Shown here piece by piece: positions 25,380-34,572 of a DNA stretch of 64,000 bases (positions within the stretch are counted from its first letter, which is position 1; each line of letters begins with the position of its first letter). The notes beneath the pieces are model-generated. The model was not told the DNA's origin and ran no database searches. It was given only the letters and a program-made list of their open reading frames with translations. The position numbers and the translations under genes are program-made. This DNA is from Cronobacter dublinensis subsp. dublinensis LMG 23823 (GTDB lineage Bacteria; Pseudomonadota; Gammaproteobacteria; Enterobacterales; Enterobacteriaceae): the NCBI RefSeq assembly GCF_001277235.1, contig NZ_CP012266.1:744001-808000 (forward strand), in the 5' to 3' direction.

Positions 25380-26338
25380 TCGCTCGTCCATTGCGCGCGC
25401 TGCGCGGCCACATCCTCAGCGGTGAATTGTAGCGAGGTGTGCGGTTTCGTCAGCGCGTTGAAGCCCTCCGGCAGCGCGACACCCGCGACCGGATACATCC
25501 AGTTGCCGGTCGGGATCGCATTCTGGAACGCAGGCGACACCATAAATTTGAGGAATTTTTCCGCCAGTTCCGGCTGTTTGCTGGCGGCGGTGCGCCCGGC
25601 GACTTCCACCTGCAAATAGTGGCCTTCGCTAAAGTTCGCGGCGGCGTAGTTCTCTTTTTTCTCTTCGATAATGTGGTAGGCCGGCGAGGTGGTGTAGCTC
25701 AGCACCAGATCGCCTTCGCCTTTCAGGAACAGGCCGTAGGCTTCGCTCCAGCCCTTCGTGACGGTGACGGTTTTCGCCGCGAGTTTCTGCCACGCGTCCG
25801 CCGTTTTGTCGCCATAGACTTTCTGCATCCAGAGCAGCAGGCCAAGCCCTGGCGTGCTGGTGCGAGGATCTTCATAAATGACGCGCCATTTCTGGTCGCT
25901 CTCCACCAGTTCTTTCAGGCTTTTCGGCGGGTTTTTCAGCTTGTTTTTGTCATAGACGAAGGCGAACCAGCCATAGTCGAACGGCACGAACGTGTCGTTA
26001 CTCCAGCCGCCAGGCACAGTGACCGCGTCTGCCGGGACGCCACTTTTCGCGAACAACCCGGTGGCGGTCGCGGCCTGCAGCAGGTTGTTATCAAGCCCCA
26101 GCACCACATCGGCTTTGCTGTTTTTGCCTTCCATGCGCAGGCGGTTGAGCAGCGAGACGCCATCTTCCAGCGCCACGTATTTCAGCTCGCAGCCGCACTG
26201 CGCCTCAAAAGCGGTTTTGATTTTCGGGCCAGGGCCCCATTCGGAGGAGAAGGAATCGTAGGTGTAGACGGTCAGTACAGGTTTGGCAAAAGCCGGGACG
26301 GCGACCAGCGCCAGCAGCGGAAGCAGTTTTTTTAACAC
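25355..26338 (-). CDS. thiB: Thiamine/TPP-binding periplasmic protein ThiB
   Basis: Periplasmic binding protein that delivers thiamine, TMP and TPP to ThiPQ. The 327-residue product has a Sec signal peptide of about 18 residues (MLKKLLPLLALVAVPAFA before KPVLTVYTYDSF). The start codon is GTG at 26338, with AAGGTG just upstream. It is first in thiBPQ and directly downstream of a TPP riboswitch, so it is expected to be shut down by intracellular TPP. Confidence 0.97.
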   Translation of the reverse strand: MLKKLLPLLALVAVPAFAKPVLTVYTYDSFSSEWGPGPKIKTAFEAQCGCELKYVALEDGVSLLNRLRMEGKNSKADVVLGLDNNLLQAATATGLFAKSGVPADAVTVPGGWSNDTFVPFDYGWFAFVYDKNKLKNPPKSLKELVESDQKWRVIYEDPRTSTPGLGLLLWMQKVYGDKTADAWQKLAAKTVTVTKGWSEAYGLFLKGEGDLVLSYTTSPAYHIIEEKKENYAAANFSEGHYLQVEVAGRTAASKQPELAEKFLKFMVSPAFQNAIPTGNWMYPVAGVALPEGFNALTKPHTSLQFTAEDVAAQRAQWTSEWQRAVSR

Positions 26339-26383
26339 TTTGCACCTTTATCAAATGGGGGCAAAGGATTTTGAGCGGTAGCC

Positions 26384-26469
26384 TCAAATCCCTTCGCCGG
26401 CGTTATCCGGATCAGGTTCGACGGGTATTATCTCAGCGCGCCGGTTTTCCGGCGGCACCCCGTTGAGAA
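26384..26469 (-). promoter_or_regulatory. TPP riboswitch (thi-box) upstream of thiBPQ
   Basis: On the minus strand: ACGGGGTGCC, a GC stem, the conserved CTGAGA, then ACCCGTCGAACCTGATCCGG and a GCGAAGGGA end, all hallmark thi-box segments in order. A TACAAT -10 candidate is at 26476-26481. Downstream, a GATTTGAGG/CTCAAAATC hairpin precedes the thiB start without a T-run, suggesting control of translation rather than termination. Confidence 0.95.
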
Positions 26470-26507
26470 CGGCCCATTGTAATGATTTGCGTAATGTTGC
26501 GAAAGGG

Positions 26508-28172
26508 TTACGGCTCGGGTGGCGCGAACCAGGCGGATTTAAAATCAAACCAGCCGAGGGTGTTCATCCTCACGCCGCGCATGCTGCGCTGGCCCTGCAA
26601 CATCAGCCAGTGGTGGATAAGCGGTAAGATATCCTGCCGCTCCAGCATGGTGCGGCACCACTGCGGCAGATTGAGCGCGCCGGTGCGCCAGCGCTGCGCG
26701 TCGCCCTGCCAGTCGAGCGGGATACAGCGCTGGATGAGCGGCACTTCGCACAGCTGCGCAAACAGCGAGAAATCGAGCGGCAGCGTGAAGTTGGCGCTGT
26801 TTAGCCACAAATCGCTGGTTATTTCGCCCTGATACCACTCCTCATAGCTCACTTCACGCAGCTCCAGCTCGACCTGCTCCTGCGCCAGGATATCGCGTAA
26901 AAGCGCGCCGATAATTTGGTTCTCATTATGATCGCCATAGAAGGTGAGCGTCAGGCGCTCCAGCCCGGCGGGCTTTTGGGCCTCCAGAATTTGCGGCGCG
27001 TGGTGCCAGCGCGGCAGCAGGCCATAGGCCGGGAACCAGATGCGCTGATACTGTGGCGCGGCGTGGTGCAAGAGGCGCGCGGGCGTGAACAGATGGCTTA
27101 TCCAGCGCCTGACCTGCGGCATGGCCCCGACGCGCGAGCGGGAATCAAACAGCAGGTAGTAACAGCCCTCTTCGAGCCGGCTTTCGACGGCTTTCTCTTC
27201 AGGCTCGCGCGTCGGGCCTTCGAGCTGCACGGCGCAGCTTAACTCTTCGCCGATATCCGGCAGCACCCAGAAATTCACTTCGTCGATAAGCGCCCGGTAG
27301 CCGAAGTAGTCGTCGAAGGCGTGAATTTTCAGCTGCGTGCTGTTATTGCGCACCACCGCGTAGGGGCCGGTGCCGACCGGCTGGCTGGCGAATTTGGGCA
27401 AATCCGGCCATTCGCGCGGGAGGATCATCGCCGGCACGCTGCCGAGCAGCCACGGCAGCCAGTCATCCGGCTCGCTCAGGTGAATATCGAGCGTCCAGGC
27501 GGTGGGAGAGACGACCTGATGGATATGGGCGTACAGCGGCAGGGCGCAGATACGTTGCAGCGAGCTGATGACATCGAGCATGTCGAGCTCGCGGCCATGA
27601 TGAAAATGAATGCCGGGGCGTAAGAAAAAGCGCCAGTGAAAAGGGGAAATCTGCTGCCAGTGATGAGCGATATCCGCTTCCAGTTCCCCGTTTTCCTCGT
27701 TTATGCGCGTCAGCCCGCTGAAGATTTGCCGGGCGATATGGGTTTCTGAGCGGCGCAGCGCGCTGCCGGGCAGCAGGTTTTGCAGCGGCCGATAGTAAAG
27801 CACGCGCAGGATATGACGCCCCTGCCGGAAGCTGCGGCCAAGATGCGAGAGCAGCATCTGGCGCACGGCGGATTTATCGCCGACGATCTGCACCAGCTGA
27901 TCGATCCTGTCCTGCTCCAGCAGATCTTCCGCCCGCTGCTGCTGAAGCGCGAGCCCGGTATAGAGAAAACGCAGTCTGGAGCGCTTGCCGCGTCCGGCTT
28001 CAGCCTCCCACGTCAGCCAGCCGCGCGCCTGCATCGCATTCAGCAGCGTACGCATATGGCGGCGCGAGCAGTTAAGCAGATCCGCCAGTTCATTGAGCGT
28101 GGTTTCCTGCGGCTTGCCGTCGCAGCATTGCCACAGGCGGATGAATTGCTGTTGCAGACGACCTGAAGGCAT
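26508..28172 (-). CDS. sgrR: Transcriptional activator of sgrS, SgrR
   Basis: Senses sugar-phosphate stress and activates the divergent sgrS gene. The 554 residues (E. coli 551) comprise an N-terminal winged-helix region (about 1-110, NELADLLNCSRRHMRTLLN) and a large C-terminal domain similar to periplasmic solute-binding proteins of the oligopeptide type (PVGTGPYAVVRNN). It is convergent with nothing and its 3' end abuts the thiB riboswitch promoter. Confidence 0.96.
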   Translation of the reverse strand: MPSGRLQQQFIRLWQCCDGKPQETTLNELADLLNCSRRHMRTLLNAMQARGWLTWEAEAGRGKRSRLRFLYTGLALQQQRAEDLLEQDRIDQLVQIVGDKSAVRQMLLSHLGRSFRQGRHILRVLYYRPLQNLLPGSALRRSETHIARQIFSGLTRINEENGELEADIAHHWQQISPFHWRFFLRPGIHFHHGRELDMLDVISSLQRICALPLYAHIHQVVSPTAWTLDIHLSEPDDWLPWLLGSVPAMILPREWPDLPKFASQPVGTGPYAVVRNNSTQLKIHAFDDYFGYRALIDEVNFWVLPDIGEELSCAVQLEGPTREPEEKAVESRLEEGCYYLLFDSRSRVGAMPQVRRWISHLFTPARLLHHAAPQYQRIWFPAYGLLPRWHHAPQILEAQKPAGLERLTLTFYGDHNENQIIGALLRDILAQEQVELELREVSYEEWYQGEITSDLWLNSANFTLPLDFSLFAQLCEVPLIQRCIPLDWQGDAQRWRTGALNLPQWCRTMLERQDILPLIHHWLMLQGQRSMRGVRMNTLGWFDFKSAWFAPPEP

Positions 28173-28258
28173 AAAAGGGGAACTCCTGCGGGAAACTCAT
28201 CAATTTAATATTCCCTATATTACGGCAATACTTCTCTTCGATGAAAGCGGAGGTGCTT

Positions 28259-28423
28259 ATGAAAACGTCGTCAACTGGCAGGTTTTATCAACGGTATTTT
28301 AGCGTAACGCAGCGTCTTTCCGGCTCATGGCTGGCCCGCCTGAGCAGCAGGGCGCCGCAACACATGCTGAATGAAGTGATGCAGTGGGAAGCGACTTTCC
28401 CGGTGACGTTTAAGCGCCGCTAA
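28259..28423 (+). CDS. sgrT: Glucose uptake inhibitor SgrT
   Basis: Small protein translated from the 5' half of SgrS; in E. coli it blocks the glucose PTS transporter PtsG. The ATG at 28259 has a strong GGAGGT site 5 bases upstream. The frame gives 54 residues (E. coli 43), with the shared FYQRYFSVTQRL near the start and LNEVMQWE near the end. It has an extra N-terminal KTSSTG and a basic C-terminal tail. An in-frame ATG at 28241 lies too close to the inferred transcript start. Confidence 0.82.
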   Translation: MKTSSTGRFYQRYFSVTQRLSGSWLARLSSRAPQHMLNEVMQWEATFPVTFKRR

Positions 28424-28463
28424 GCGGACATCACGTGTAACTGAGTATTGGTGCTTTTCACCT

Positions 28464-28492
28464 GCCAGCAGTGTGCTACTGCTGGCTTTTTT
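28464..28492 (+). terminator. SgrS terminator
   Basis: GCCAGCAGT / ACTGCTGGC stem with a GTGCT loop followed by TTTTTT; it ends SgrS and also provides the oligo-U tail used by Hfq. Confidence 0.9.
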
Positions 28493-28542
28493 CGTCTATC
28501 ATGAACACTTTTCCGCCCGCCCCAAACGAAAGGATGCGCCCC

Positions 28543-29721
28543 ATGTTGTGGTTCCTTACGCCTGCAAGACGTCTCAATCTGGTCTATCTCGCCTTTATGA
28601 TCGTCGCTTTTATGATGGGGGTGGCGGGAGCGCTACAGGCACCGACGCTGAGCCTGTTTCTGAGCCGGGAAGTCGGCGCGCCGCCGTTCTGGGTCGGGCT
28701 GTTTTATACGGTTAACGCCATCGCCGGGATTGCAGTCAGCCTGCTGCTGGCGAAGCGCTCCGACAGCCGTGGCGACCGGCGCAAGCTGATCCTTTTTTGT
28801 TGTCTGATGGCGGTCGGCAACTGCGTGCTGTTCGCCTTTAACCGTCACTATCTGACGCTGATTACCGCGGGCGTGATGCTGGCGTCGCTCGCGAACACCG
28901 CCATGCCGCAGCTCTTTGCCCTGGCGCGCGAATATGCCGATAACTCCGCCCGCGAGGCCGTGATGTTCAGCTCGGTGATGCGCGCCCAGCTATCGCTCGC
29001 CTGGGTTATCGGGCCGCCGCTCTCATTTATGCTGGCGCTGAGCTTCGGTTTCACCACCATGTTTTTAATCGCCGCCGGGATTTTTGCGCTGAGCCTGGCG
29101 ATTATCTTTTTCGCGCTGCCGTCGGTGGCGCGCATTGCGCAGCCTGCCGACATGGCGCTGACGCAGGTGAGCGGCTGGAAAGACAAAAACGTGCGGATGC
29201 TGTTTATCGCCTCGGTGCTGATGTGGACCTGCAACACGATGTATATCATTGATATGCCGCTGTGGGTGAGTCAGGATTTAGCGCTGCCGGAGAGCCTCGC
29301 GGGCGTGCTGATGGGCACCGCGGCGGGGCTTGAGATCCCGGCGATGCTGTTGGCCGGGTTGTACGTGAAGCGGTTCGGTAAAAAACCGATGATGCTGCTG
29401 GCGGTGGGCGCAGGCGTGCTGTTCTACGCGGGGCTGAATCTCTTCCACAGCCGAGAGGCGCTGCTGGGGTTGCAGCTTTTTAACGCGGTCTTTATTGGGG
29501 TTGTCGCCGGGATTGGGATGATCTGGTTTCAGGATTTAATGCCGGGTCGCGCCGGCTCCGCCACCACGCTGTTTAGCAACAGCATCGGGACGGGGGTTAT
29601 CCTCGCGGGTGTGGTGCAAGGGGCGCTGGTGGAGAGTTTCGGACATTACGCCGTGTATCCGGTGATTGCGGCGCTTGCGCTGGTGGCGCTGGGGCTGACG
29701 AGCCGGGTGAAGGACGTTTAA
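28543..29721 (+). CDS. setA: Sugar efflux transporter SetA
   Basis: Major-facilitator inner-membrane exporter of sugars (lactose, glucose and analogues in E. coli), of 392 residues as in E. coli and about 12 hydrophobic segments. It shows the conserved loop LLAKRSDSRGDRRKL after helix 2 and QAPTLSLFLSREVG in helix 1. I start at MLWFLTPARR (28543), 8 bases after AAGGA; the frame is open upstream into SgrS. It lies directly downstream of sgrS, as in the E. coli stress locus. Confidence 0.95.
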   Translation: MLWFLTPARRLNLVYLAFMIVAFMMGVAGALQAPTLSLFLSREVGAPPFWVGLFYTVNAIAGIAVSLLLAKRSDSRGDRRKLILFCCLMAVGNCVLFAFNRHYLTLITAGVMLASLANTAMPQLFALAREYADNSAREAVMFSSVMRAQLSLAWVIGPPLSFMLALSFGFTTMFLIAAGIFALSLAIIFFALPSVARIAQPADMALTQVSGWKDKNVRMLFIASVLMWTCNTMYIIDMPLWVSQDLALPESLAGVLMGTAAGLEIPAMLLAGLYVKRFGKKPMMLLAVGAGVLFYAGLNLFHSREALLGLQLFNAVFIGVVAGIGMIWFQDLMPGRAGSATTLFSNSIGTGVILAGVVQGALVESFGHYAVYPVIAALALVALGLTSRVKDV

Positions 29722-29742
29722 GGCGGGGGCGGTTTGTTTGAT

Positions 29743-29765
29743 GGCGGGTGCGCAGCGCACCCGCC
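29743..29765. repeat. 23-base palindrome between setA and leuD
   Basis: GGCGGGTGCGC-A-GCGCACCCGCC style repeat, self-complementary except at the centre. It lies between convergent setA and leuD with no T-run on either side; probably a REP-like stem-loop. Confidence 0.55.
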
Positions 29766-29790
29766 GTGGTCATGGCAAAGCCTGTAACAC

Positions 29791-30396
29791 TCAGCCCATA
29801 AACGCGGGCTGTTTTTTCTCATACGCGGCGATGGCGTCGTCGTGTTGCAGCGTAAGGCCAATGCTGTCGAGCCCGTTCAGCATACAGTGGCGACGAAACG
29901 CGTCGATGCTGAAGGCGTAAGATTTCTCACCCGCTTTCACCACCTGCGCCTCCAGATCCACTTCAAAGCGGATGCCGGGGTTAGCCTTCACCAGCGCAAA
30001 CATCTCATCCACTTCTTCATCGCTGAGCGTGACCGGCAGCAACTGGTTATTAAAGCTGTTGCCGTAAAAAATATCGGCGAAGCTCGGCGCAATCACTACT
30101 TTAAAACCGTAATCGGTCAGCGCCCACGGCGCGTGCTCGCGCGACGAGCCGCAGCCGAAGTTCTCGCGCGCCAGCAAAATCGACGCGCCCTTATACTCCG
30201 GGAAATTCAGGACGAACTCCGGGTTCGGCTGCTCGCCTTTGTCGTCCAGAAAGCGCCAGTCGTTAAACAGGTGCGCGCCAAAGCCGGTGCGGGTGACCTT
30301 TTGCAGAAACTGCTTCGGGATGATCGCGTCGGTATCCACGTTCGCCGCATCCAGCGGAACCACCAGACCGGTGTGTTGGGTAAATTTCTCTGCCAT
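29791..30396 (-). CDS. leuD: 3-isopropylmalate dehydratase small subunit
   Basis: Small (swivel) subunit of isopropylmalate isomerase, pairing with LeuC to convert 2- to 3-isopropylmalate. It has 201 residues, the usual length, with GCGSSREHAPWAL as the substrate-recognition loop. It is the last gene of leuABCD, 10 bases after leuC. Confidence 0.98.
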   Translation of the reverse strand: MAEKFTQHTGLVVPLDAANVDTDAIIPKQFLQKVTRTGFGAHLFNDWRFLDDKGEQPNPEFVLNFPEYKGASILLARENFGCGSSREHAPWALTDYGFKVVIAPSFADIFYGNSFNNQLLPVTLSDEEVDEMFALVKANPGIRFEVDLEAQVVKAGEKSYAFSIDAFRRHCMLNGLDSIGLTLQHDDAIAAYEKKQPAFMG

Positions 30397-30406
30397 GGTG
30401 TTCCCC

Positions 30407-31807
30407 TTATTTCAGGCTACGGATATCGGCGAAATGGCCGGTCACAGCGGCGGCGGCGGCCATCGCCGGGCTCACCAGATGCGTGCGTCCGCCGCGGCCC
30501 TGACGGCCTTCGAAGTTACGGTTGCTGGTGGAGGCGCAGCGCTCGCCCGGATTCAGACGATCGTTGTTCATCGCAAGGCACATAGAGCAGCCCGGCAGGC
30601 GCCATTCGAAACCCGCCTCGATGAAAATTTTATCGAGCCCTTCTGCTTCGGCCTGCGCTTTTACCGGCCCGGAGCCCGGCACGACCAGCGCCTGTACCCC
30701 CGGCGCCACTTTACGGCCTTTGGCGATTTCGGCGGCGGCGCGCAAGTCTTCAATACGCGAGTTGGTGCAGGAGCCGATAAAGACTTTGTCGATAGCCACA
30801 TCGGTCAGCGGCACGCCAGGTTTCAGGCCCATATAAGCCAGCGCTTTTTCAGCGGAGGCGCGCTCGACCGGATCGGAGAAAGAGGCCGGGTCGGGGATGG
30901 CATCGCTAACCGAAATAACCTGCCCTGGATTGGTGCCCCAGGTGACCTGCGGCGCGATATCTTCGGCATTCAGCGTCACCACGGCGTCAAACTGCGCGCC
31001 GTCGTCGGTTTTCAGCGTCTTCCAGTATTCGACGGCGTCAGCAAAATCCTGGCCTTTCGGCGCGTGCAGACGGCCTTTGACATAGTTAAACGTGGTTTCA
31101 TCCGGTGCGACCAGGCCCGCTTTGGCACCCATTTCAATCGCCATGTTGCACAGCGTCATGCGGCCTTCCATGCTCAGCGCGCGGATGGCGTCGCCGCAGA
31201 ACTCCACCACATAGCCGGTGCCGCCGGCGCTGCCGGTTTTACCGATGATCGCCAGCACAATGTCTTTCGCGGTGATGCCCGGCGCGGCCGTGCCGTTCAC
31301 CTCAATCTTCATGGTCTTCGCGCGGCCCTGCTTGAGGGTCTGCGTCGCCAGCACATGTTCCACTTCCGACGTGCCGATACCGAACGCCAGCGCGCCGAAC
31401 GCGCCGTGGGTGGCGGTGTGGGAGTCGCCGCAGACAATGGTCATCCCCGGCAGGGTGATGCCTTGCTCAGGCCCCATGACATGCACGATACCCTGATACG
31501 GATGGTTCAGGTCATAGAGCTCGACGCCGAACTCGTTGCAGTTCTTAATCAGCTCCTGCATCTGGATGCGGGCCATTTCACCGGAGGCGTTGATGTCTTT
31601 GGTCTGGGTGGAGACGTTGTGATCCATCGTCGCGAAGGTTTTACGCGGCTGGCGCACCGGGCGACCATGCGCGCGCAGGCCGTCAAATGCTTGCGGCGAG
31701 GTGACTTCATGCACCAGGTGGCGGTCGATGTAGAGCAGCGGCGTTTCGTTCGGGGCCTCATGAACCACGTGAGCGTCAAACAGCTTCTGATATAAGGTCT
31801 TTGCCAT
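30407..31807 (-). CDS. leuC: 3-isopropylmalate dehydratase large subunit
   Basis: Aconitase-family subunit of isopropylmalate isomerase in leucine synthesis. It has 466 residues with the three cysteines expected to hold the [4Fe-4S] cluster (one in VFIGSCTNSRIEDL, two in LPGCSMCLAMN). CGDSHTATHGAFGAL is the N-terminal active-site stretch. It starts 2 bases after the leuB stop. Confidence 0.98.
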   Translation of the reverse strand: MAKTLYQKLFDAHVVHEAPNETPLLYIDRHLVHEVTSPQAFDGLRAHGRPVRQPRKTFATMDHNVSTQTKDINASGEMARIQMQELIKNCNEFGVELYDLNHPYQGIVHVMGPEQGITLPGMTIVCGDSHTATHGAFGALAFGIGTSEVEHVLATQTLKQGRAKTMKIEVNGTAAPGITAKDIVLAIIGKTGSAGGTGYVVEFCGDAIRALSMEGRMTLCNMAIEMGAKAGLVAPDETTFNYVKGRLHAPKGQDFADAVEYWKTLKTDDGAQFDAVVTLNAEDIAPQVTWGTNPGQVISVSDAIPDPASFSDPVERASAEKALAYMGLKPGVPLTDVAIDKVFIGSCTNSRIEDLRAAAEIAKGRKVAPGVQALVVPGSGPVKAQAEAEGLDKIFIEAGFEWRLPGCSMCLAMNNDRLNPGERCASTSNRNFEGRQGRGGRTHLVSPAMAAAAAVTGHFADIRSLK

Positions 31808-31809
31808 GA

Positions 31810-32901
31810 TTACACCCCTTCGGCCACATAGCGGGCAATGATATCGCCCATTTCATCGGTGCTGACAGCCTGGCCGCCGCGGGCCAGGTCGCCGGTGCGT
31901 ACGCCTTCTGCCAGCGCGCGGTTAATGGCGTGTTCAATCGCCGTCGCGGCGTCGTCGGCTTCCAGGCTATAGCGCAGCAGCAGCGAGAGCGACAGGATCT
32001 GGGCAATCGGGTTGGCGATATTTTTCCCGGCGATATCCGGCGCGGAGCCGCCTGCGGGCTCGTACAGGCCAAAGCCTTGCTCGTTGAGGCTGGCGGAAGG
32101 CAGCATGCCCATTGAGCCTGTGATCATCGCGCATTCATCCGACAGGATATCGCCGAACAGGTTGGAGCAGAGCAGCACGTCAAACTGCGACGGGTCTTTA
32201 ATCAGCTGCATGGTGGCGTTGTCGATGTACATGTGCGCCAGCTCGACATCCGGGTACTCTTTGCCGATTTCATTGACGATTTCCCGCCACAGCAGGGACG
32301 TTTGCAGTACGTTCGCTTTATCAATTGAGGTGACTTTATTGCGGCGTTTGCGCGCCGACTCGAACGCGATGCGTGCGATACGCTCGATTTCGAAACGGTG
32401 ATAAACCTCGGTGTCGAACGCTTTTTCATGCATGCCGCTGCCGTCGCGGCCCTTCGGCTGGCCGAAGTAGATGCCGCCGGTGAGCTCGCGCACGCAGAGG
32501 ATGTCAAAGCCGTTGGCGGCGATATCCGCGCGCAGCGGGCAGAATTCTTCCAGGCCCGGATAGAGCTTCGCCGGGCGCAGGTTGCTGAACAGTTTAAAGT
32601 GTTTACGCAGCGGCAGCAGCGCGCCGCGCTCCGGCTGCTGCGTCGGGGGCAGGTTTTCCCACTTCGGGCCGCCGACTGAGCCGAACAGAATGGCATCGGC
32701 CTGCTCGCAGCCCTCTACCGTCGCCTGCGGCAGCGGGTTGCCGTGGCGGTCAATGGCGATACCGCCAACATCGTAGTGGCTGGTGGTGATACGCATATCG
32801 AAACGGCCACGAACGGCATCCAGTACTTTCAGGGCTTGCGCCATCACTTCCGGGCCAATACCGTCGCCCGGCAAAACTGCAATATGATAATTTTTAGACA
32901 T
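31810..32901 (-). CDS. leuB: 3-isopropylmalate dehydrogenase
   Basis: NAD- and Mg2+-dependent oxidative decarboxylation of 3-isopropylmalate. It has 363 residues beginning MSKNYHIAVLPGDGIGPEV; the decarboxylating-dehydrogenase signature is NLFGDILSDECAMITGSMGM. I prefer the ATG at 32901, overlapping the leuA stop by one base (TGATG), over an in-frame GTG one codon earlier. Confidence 0.98.
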   Translation of the reverse strand: MSKNYHIAVLPGDGIGPEVMAQALKVLDAVRGRFDMRITTSHYDVGGIAIDRHGNPLPQATVEGCEQADAILFGSVGGPKWENLPPTQQPERGALLPLRKHFKLFSNLRPAKLYPGLEEFCPLRADIAANGFDILCVRELTGGIYFGQPKGRDGSGMHEKAFDTEVYHRFEIERIARIAFESARKRRNKVTSIDKANVLQTSLLWREIVNEIGKEYPDVELAHMYIDNATMQLIKDPSQFDVLLCSNLFGDILSDECAMITGSMGMLPSASLNEQGFGLYEPAGGSAPDIAGKNIANPIAQILSLSLLLRYSLEADDAATAIEHAINRALAEGVRTGDLARGGQAVSTDEMGDIIARYVAEGV

Positions 32902-34472
32902 CACACGGTTTCCTGGTTGTGTTCTTTATTCTGTGCTTTGCGTTGCAACTCTTTTTCTACTTCGCCGGCGCGCCAGATATTGTTCAGCACGTTGATCATC
33001 GCGCGCGCGGAGGATTCGACGATATCCGTGGTCAGGCCCACGCCGTGGAAGTGGCGACCGTTGTAGCTGACCACGATATCCACCTGGCCCAGCGCGTTTT
33101 TGCCGTGGCCTTTCGCGCCTAACTGGTATTTCACCAGCTCAATGTCGTAATCGGTGATGCGGTTGATAGCCTGATAGACCGCGTCAACCGGGCCGTTGCC
33201 GTTGGCGGCTTCGGCTTTCACTTCTTCGCCACAGGCGAGCTTCACGGAGGCGGTGGCCATGGCGCTGGAGCCGGACTGCACGCTGAAGTATTCCAGACGG
33301 AAATGCTCCGGCTCTTCGTGCTGCTTGTTGATAAAGGCCAGCGCTTCCAGATCGTAATCAAACACCTGGCCTTTTTTGTCCGCCAGCTTCAGGAAGGCGT
33401 CATACAAATCGTCCAGGTTGTAATCGTTCTCGTGATAGCCCATCTCTTCCATACGGTGCTTCACGGCGGCGCGGCCGGAGCGGGACGTCAGGTTCAGCTG
33501 CACCTGGTTCAGACCGATGGATTCCGGGGTCATGATTTCGTAGTTTTCGCGGTTTTTCAGCACGCCATCCTGATGGATGCCCGAAGAGTGGGCGAAGGCG
33601 CCCGCGCCCACCACGGCTTTGTTCGCCGGAATAGGCATGTTGCAGATCTGGCTGACGGTCTGGCTGGTGCGCCAGATCTCCTGATGGTTAATGGTGGTGT
33701 GGACGTTCATCAGGTTCTGGCGCAGCTTGATGGCCATGATGACTTCTTCCAGCGCGCAGTTGCCTGCGCGTTCGCCAATGCCGTTCAGCGTGCCTTCCAC
33801 CTGACGCGCGCCTGCGTTGACGGCGGCCATGGCGTTGCCGACCGCCATGCCCAAATCATCGTGGGTATGGACGGAAATAATCGCTTTGTCGATATTCGGC
33901 ACGCGCGCATACAGGCCGCTAATAATGTTGCTAAATTCGAAGGGCAGGGTGTAACCAACGGTGTCAGGAATATTAATCGTGGTGGCACCGGCGTTGATAG
34001 CGGCTTCCACGACCCGCGCCAGATCCTCGATAGGGGTTCGACCGGCATCCTCACAGGAGAACTCGACATCGTCGGTGTAGTTGCGGGCGCGTTTAACCAT
34101 ATAGACGGCGCGCTCAATCACTTCATCCAGCGTGCTGCGCAGTTTGGTGGCGATGTGCATCGGCGAGGTGGCGATAAAGGTATGAATACGAAACGCTTCC
34201 GCGACTTTCAGGGATTCCGCCGCCACGTCGATATCTTTTTCCACGCAGCGGGCCAGCGCGCAGACGCGGCTGTTTTTCACCTGACGGGCAATCGTCTGTA
34301 CCGACTCGAAATCGCCCGGCGACGAGACTGGAAAACCGACCTCCATGACATCAACACGCATACGCTCAAGCGCCAGCGCGATTTGCAGTTTTTCTTTTAC
34401 GCTCAGGCTTGCCTGAAGCGCCTGCTCACCGTCACGCAATGTAGTATCAAAAATAATGACTTGCTGGCTCAT
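32901..34472 (-). CDS. leuA: 2-isopropylmalate synthase
   Basis: First committed step of leucine synthesis, condensing acetyl-CoA with 2-oxoisovalerate; feedback-inhibited by leucine. It has 523 residues: a TIM-barrel with IIFDTTLRDGEQALQ at residues 6-20 and metal-binding SVHTHDDLGMAVGN near 200-213, then a C-terminal regulatory LeuA domain. It is the first structural gene after the leu leader and attenuator. Confidence 0.98.
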   Translation of the reverse strand: MSQQVIIFDTTLRDGEQALQASLSVKEKLQIALALERMRVDVMEVGFPVSSPGDFESVQTIARQVKNSRVCALARCVEKDIDVAAESLKVAEAFRIHTFIATSPMHIATKLRSTLDEVIERAVYMVKRARNYTDDVEFSCEDAGRTPIEDLARVVEAAINAGATTINIPDTVGYTLPFEFSNIISGLYARVPNIDKAIISVHTHDDLGMAVGNAMAAVNAGARQVEGTLNGIGERAGNCALEEVIMAIKLRQNLMNVHTTINHQEIWRTSQTVSQICNMPIPANKAVVGAGAFAHSSGIHQDGVLKNRENYEIMTPESIGLNQVQLNLTSRSGRAAVKHRMEEMGYHENDYNLDDLYDAFLKLADKKGQVFDYDLEALAFINKQHEEPEHFRLEYFSVQSGSSAMATASVKLACGEEVKAEAANGNGPVDAVYQAINRITDYDIELVKYQLGAKGHGKNALGQVDIVVSYNGRHFHGVGLTTDIVESSARAMINVLNNIWRAGEVEKELQRKAQNKEHNQETV

Positions 34473-34515
34473 GATGGGGGGTCCTTTATCTGTACTGGGG
34501 CGCCTTGCGTGAGCA

Positions 34516-34545
34516 TAAAAAAACCCGCGCAGCGGCGCGGGTTTT
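34516..34545 (-). terminator. leu operon attenuator terminator
   Basis: Minus-strand CCCGCGC / GCGCGGG stem with a short loop followed by eight Ts, between leuL and leuA; the classical position for leucyl-tRNA-dependent attenuation. Confidence 0.88.
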
Positions 34546-34572
34546 CGTATTTCTGATGACCTGACTCAAGCG

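Larger units (their letters stand above)
28240..28492 (+). ncRNA. sgrS: SgrS small RNA (glucose-phosphate stress)
   Basis: Hfq-dependent bifunctional RNA that base-pairs with ptsG and related mRNAs and encodes SgrT. It is divergent from sgrR and begins, by analogy with E. coli, at GATGAAAGCGGAGG (28240). The pairing segment GTGTAACTGAGTATTGGTG (28434-28452) differs from the E. coli one by a single base as I recall it. The 3' end is a strong hairpin with six Us. Length about 253 nt (E. coli 227), the excess lying in the sgrT part. The 5' end is inferred. Confidence 0.88.

Noticed and set aside
32902..32904. GTG as leuB start
   Set aside because: The adjacent ATG at 32901 matches the family start and the usual stop-start overlap.
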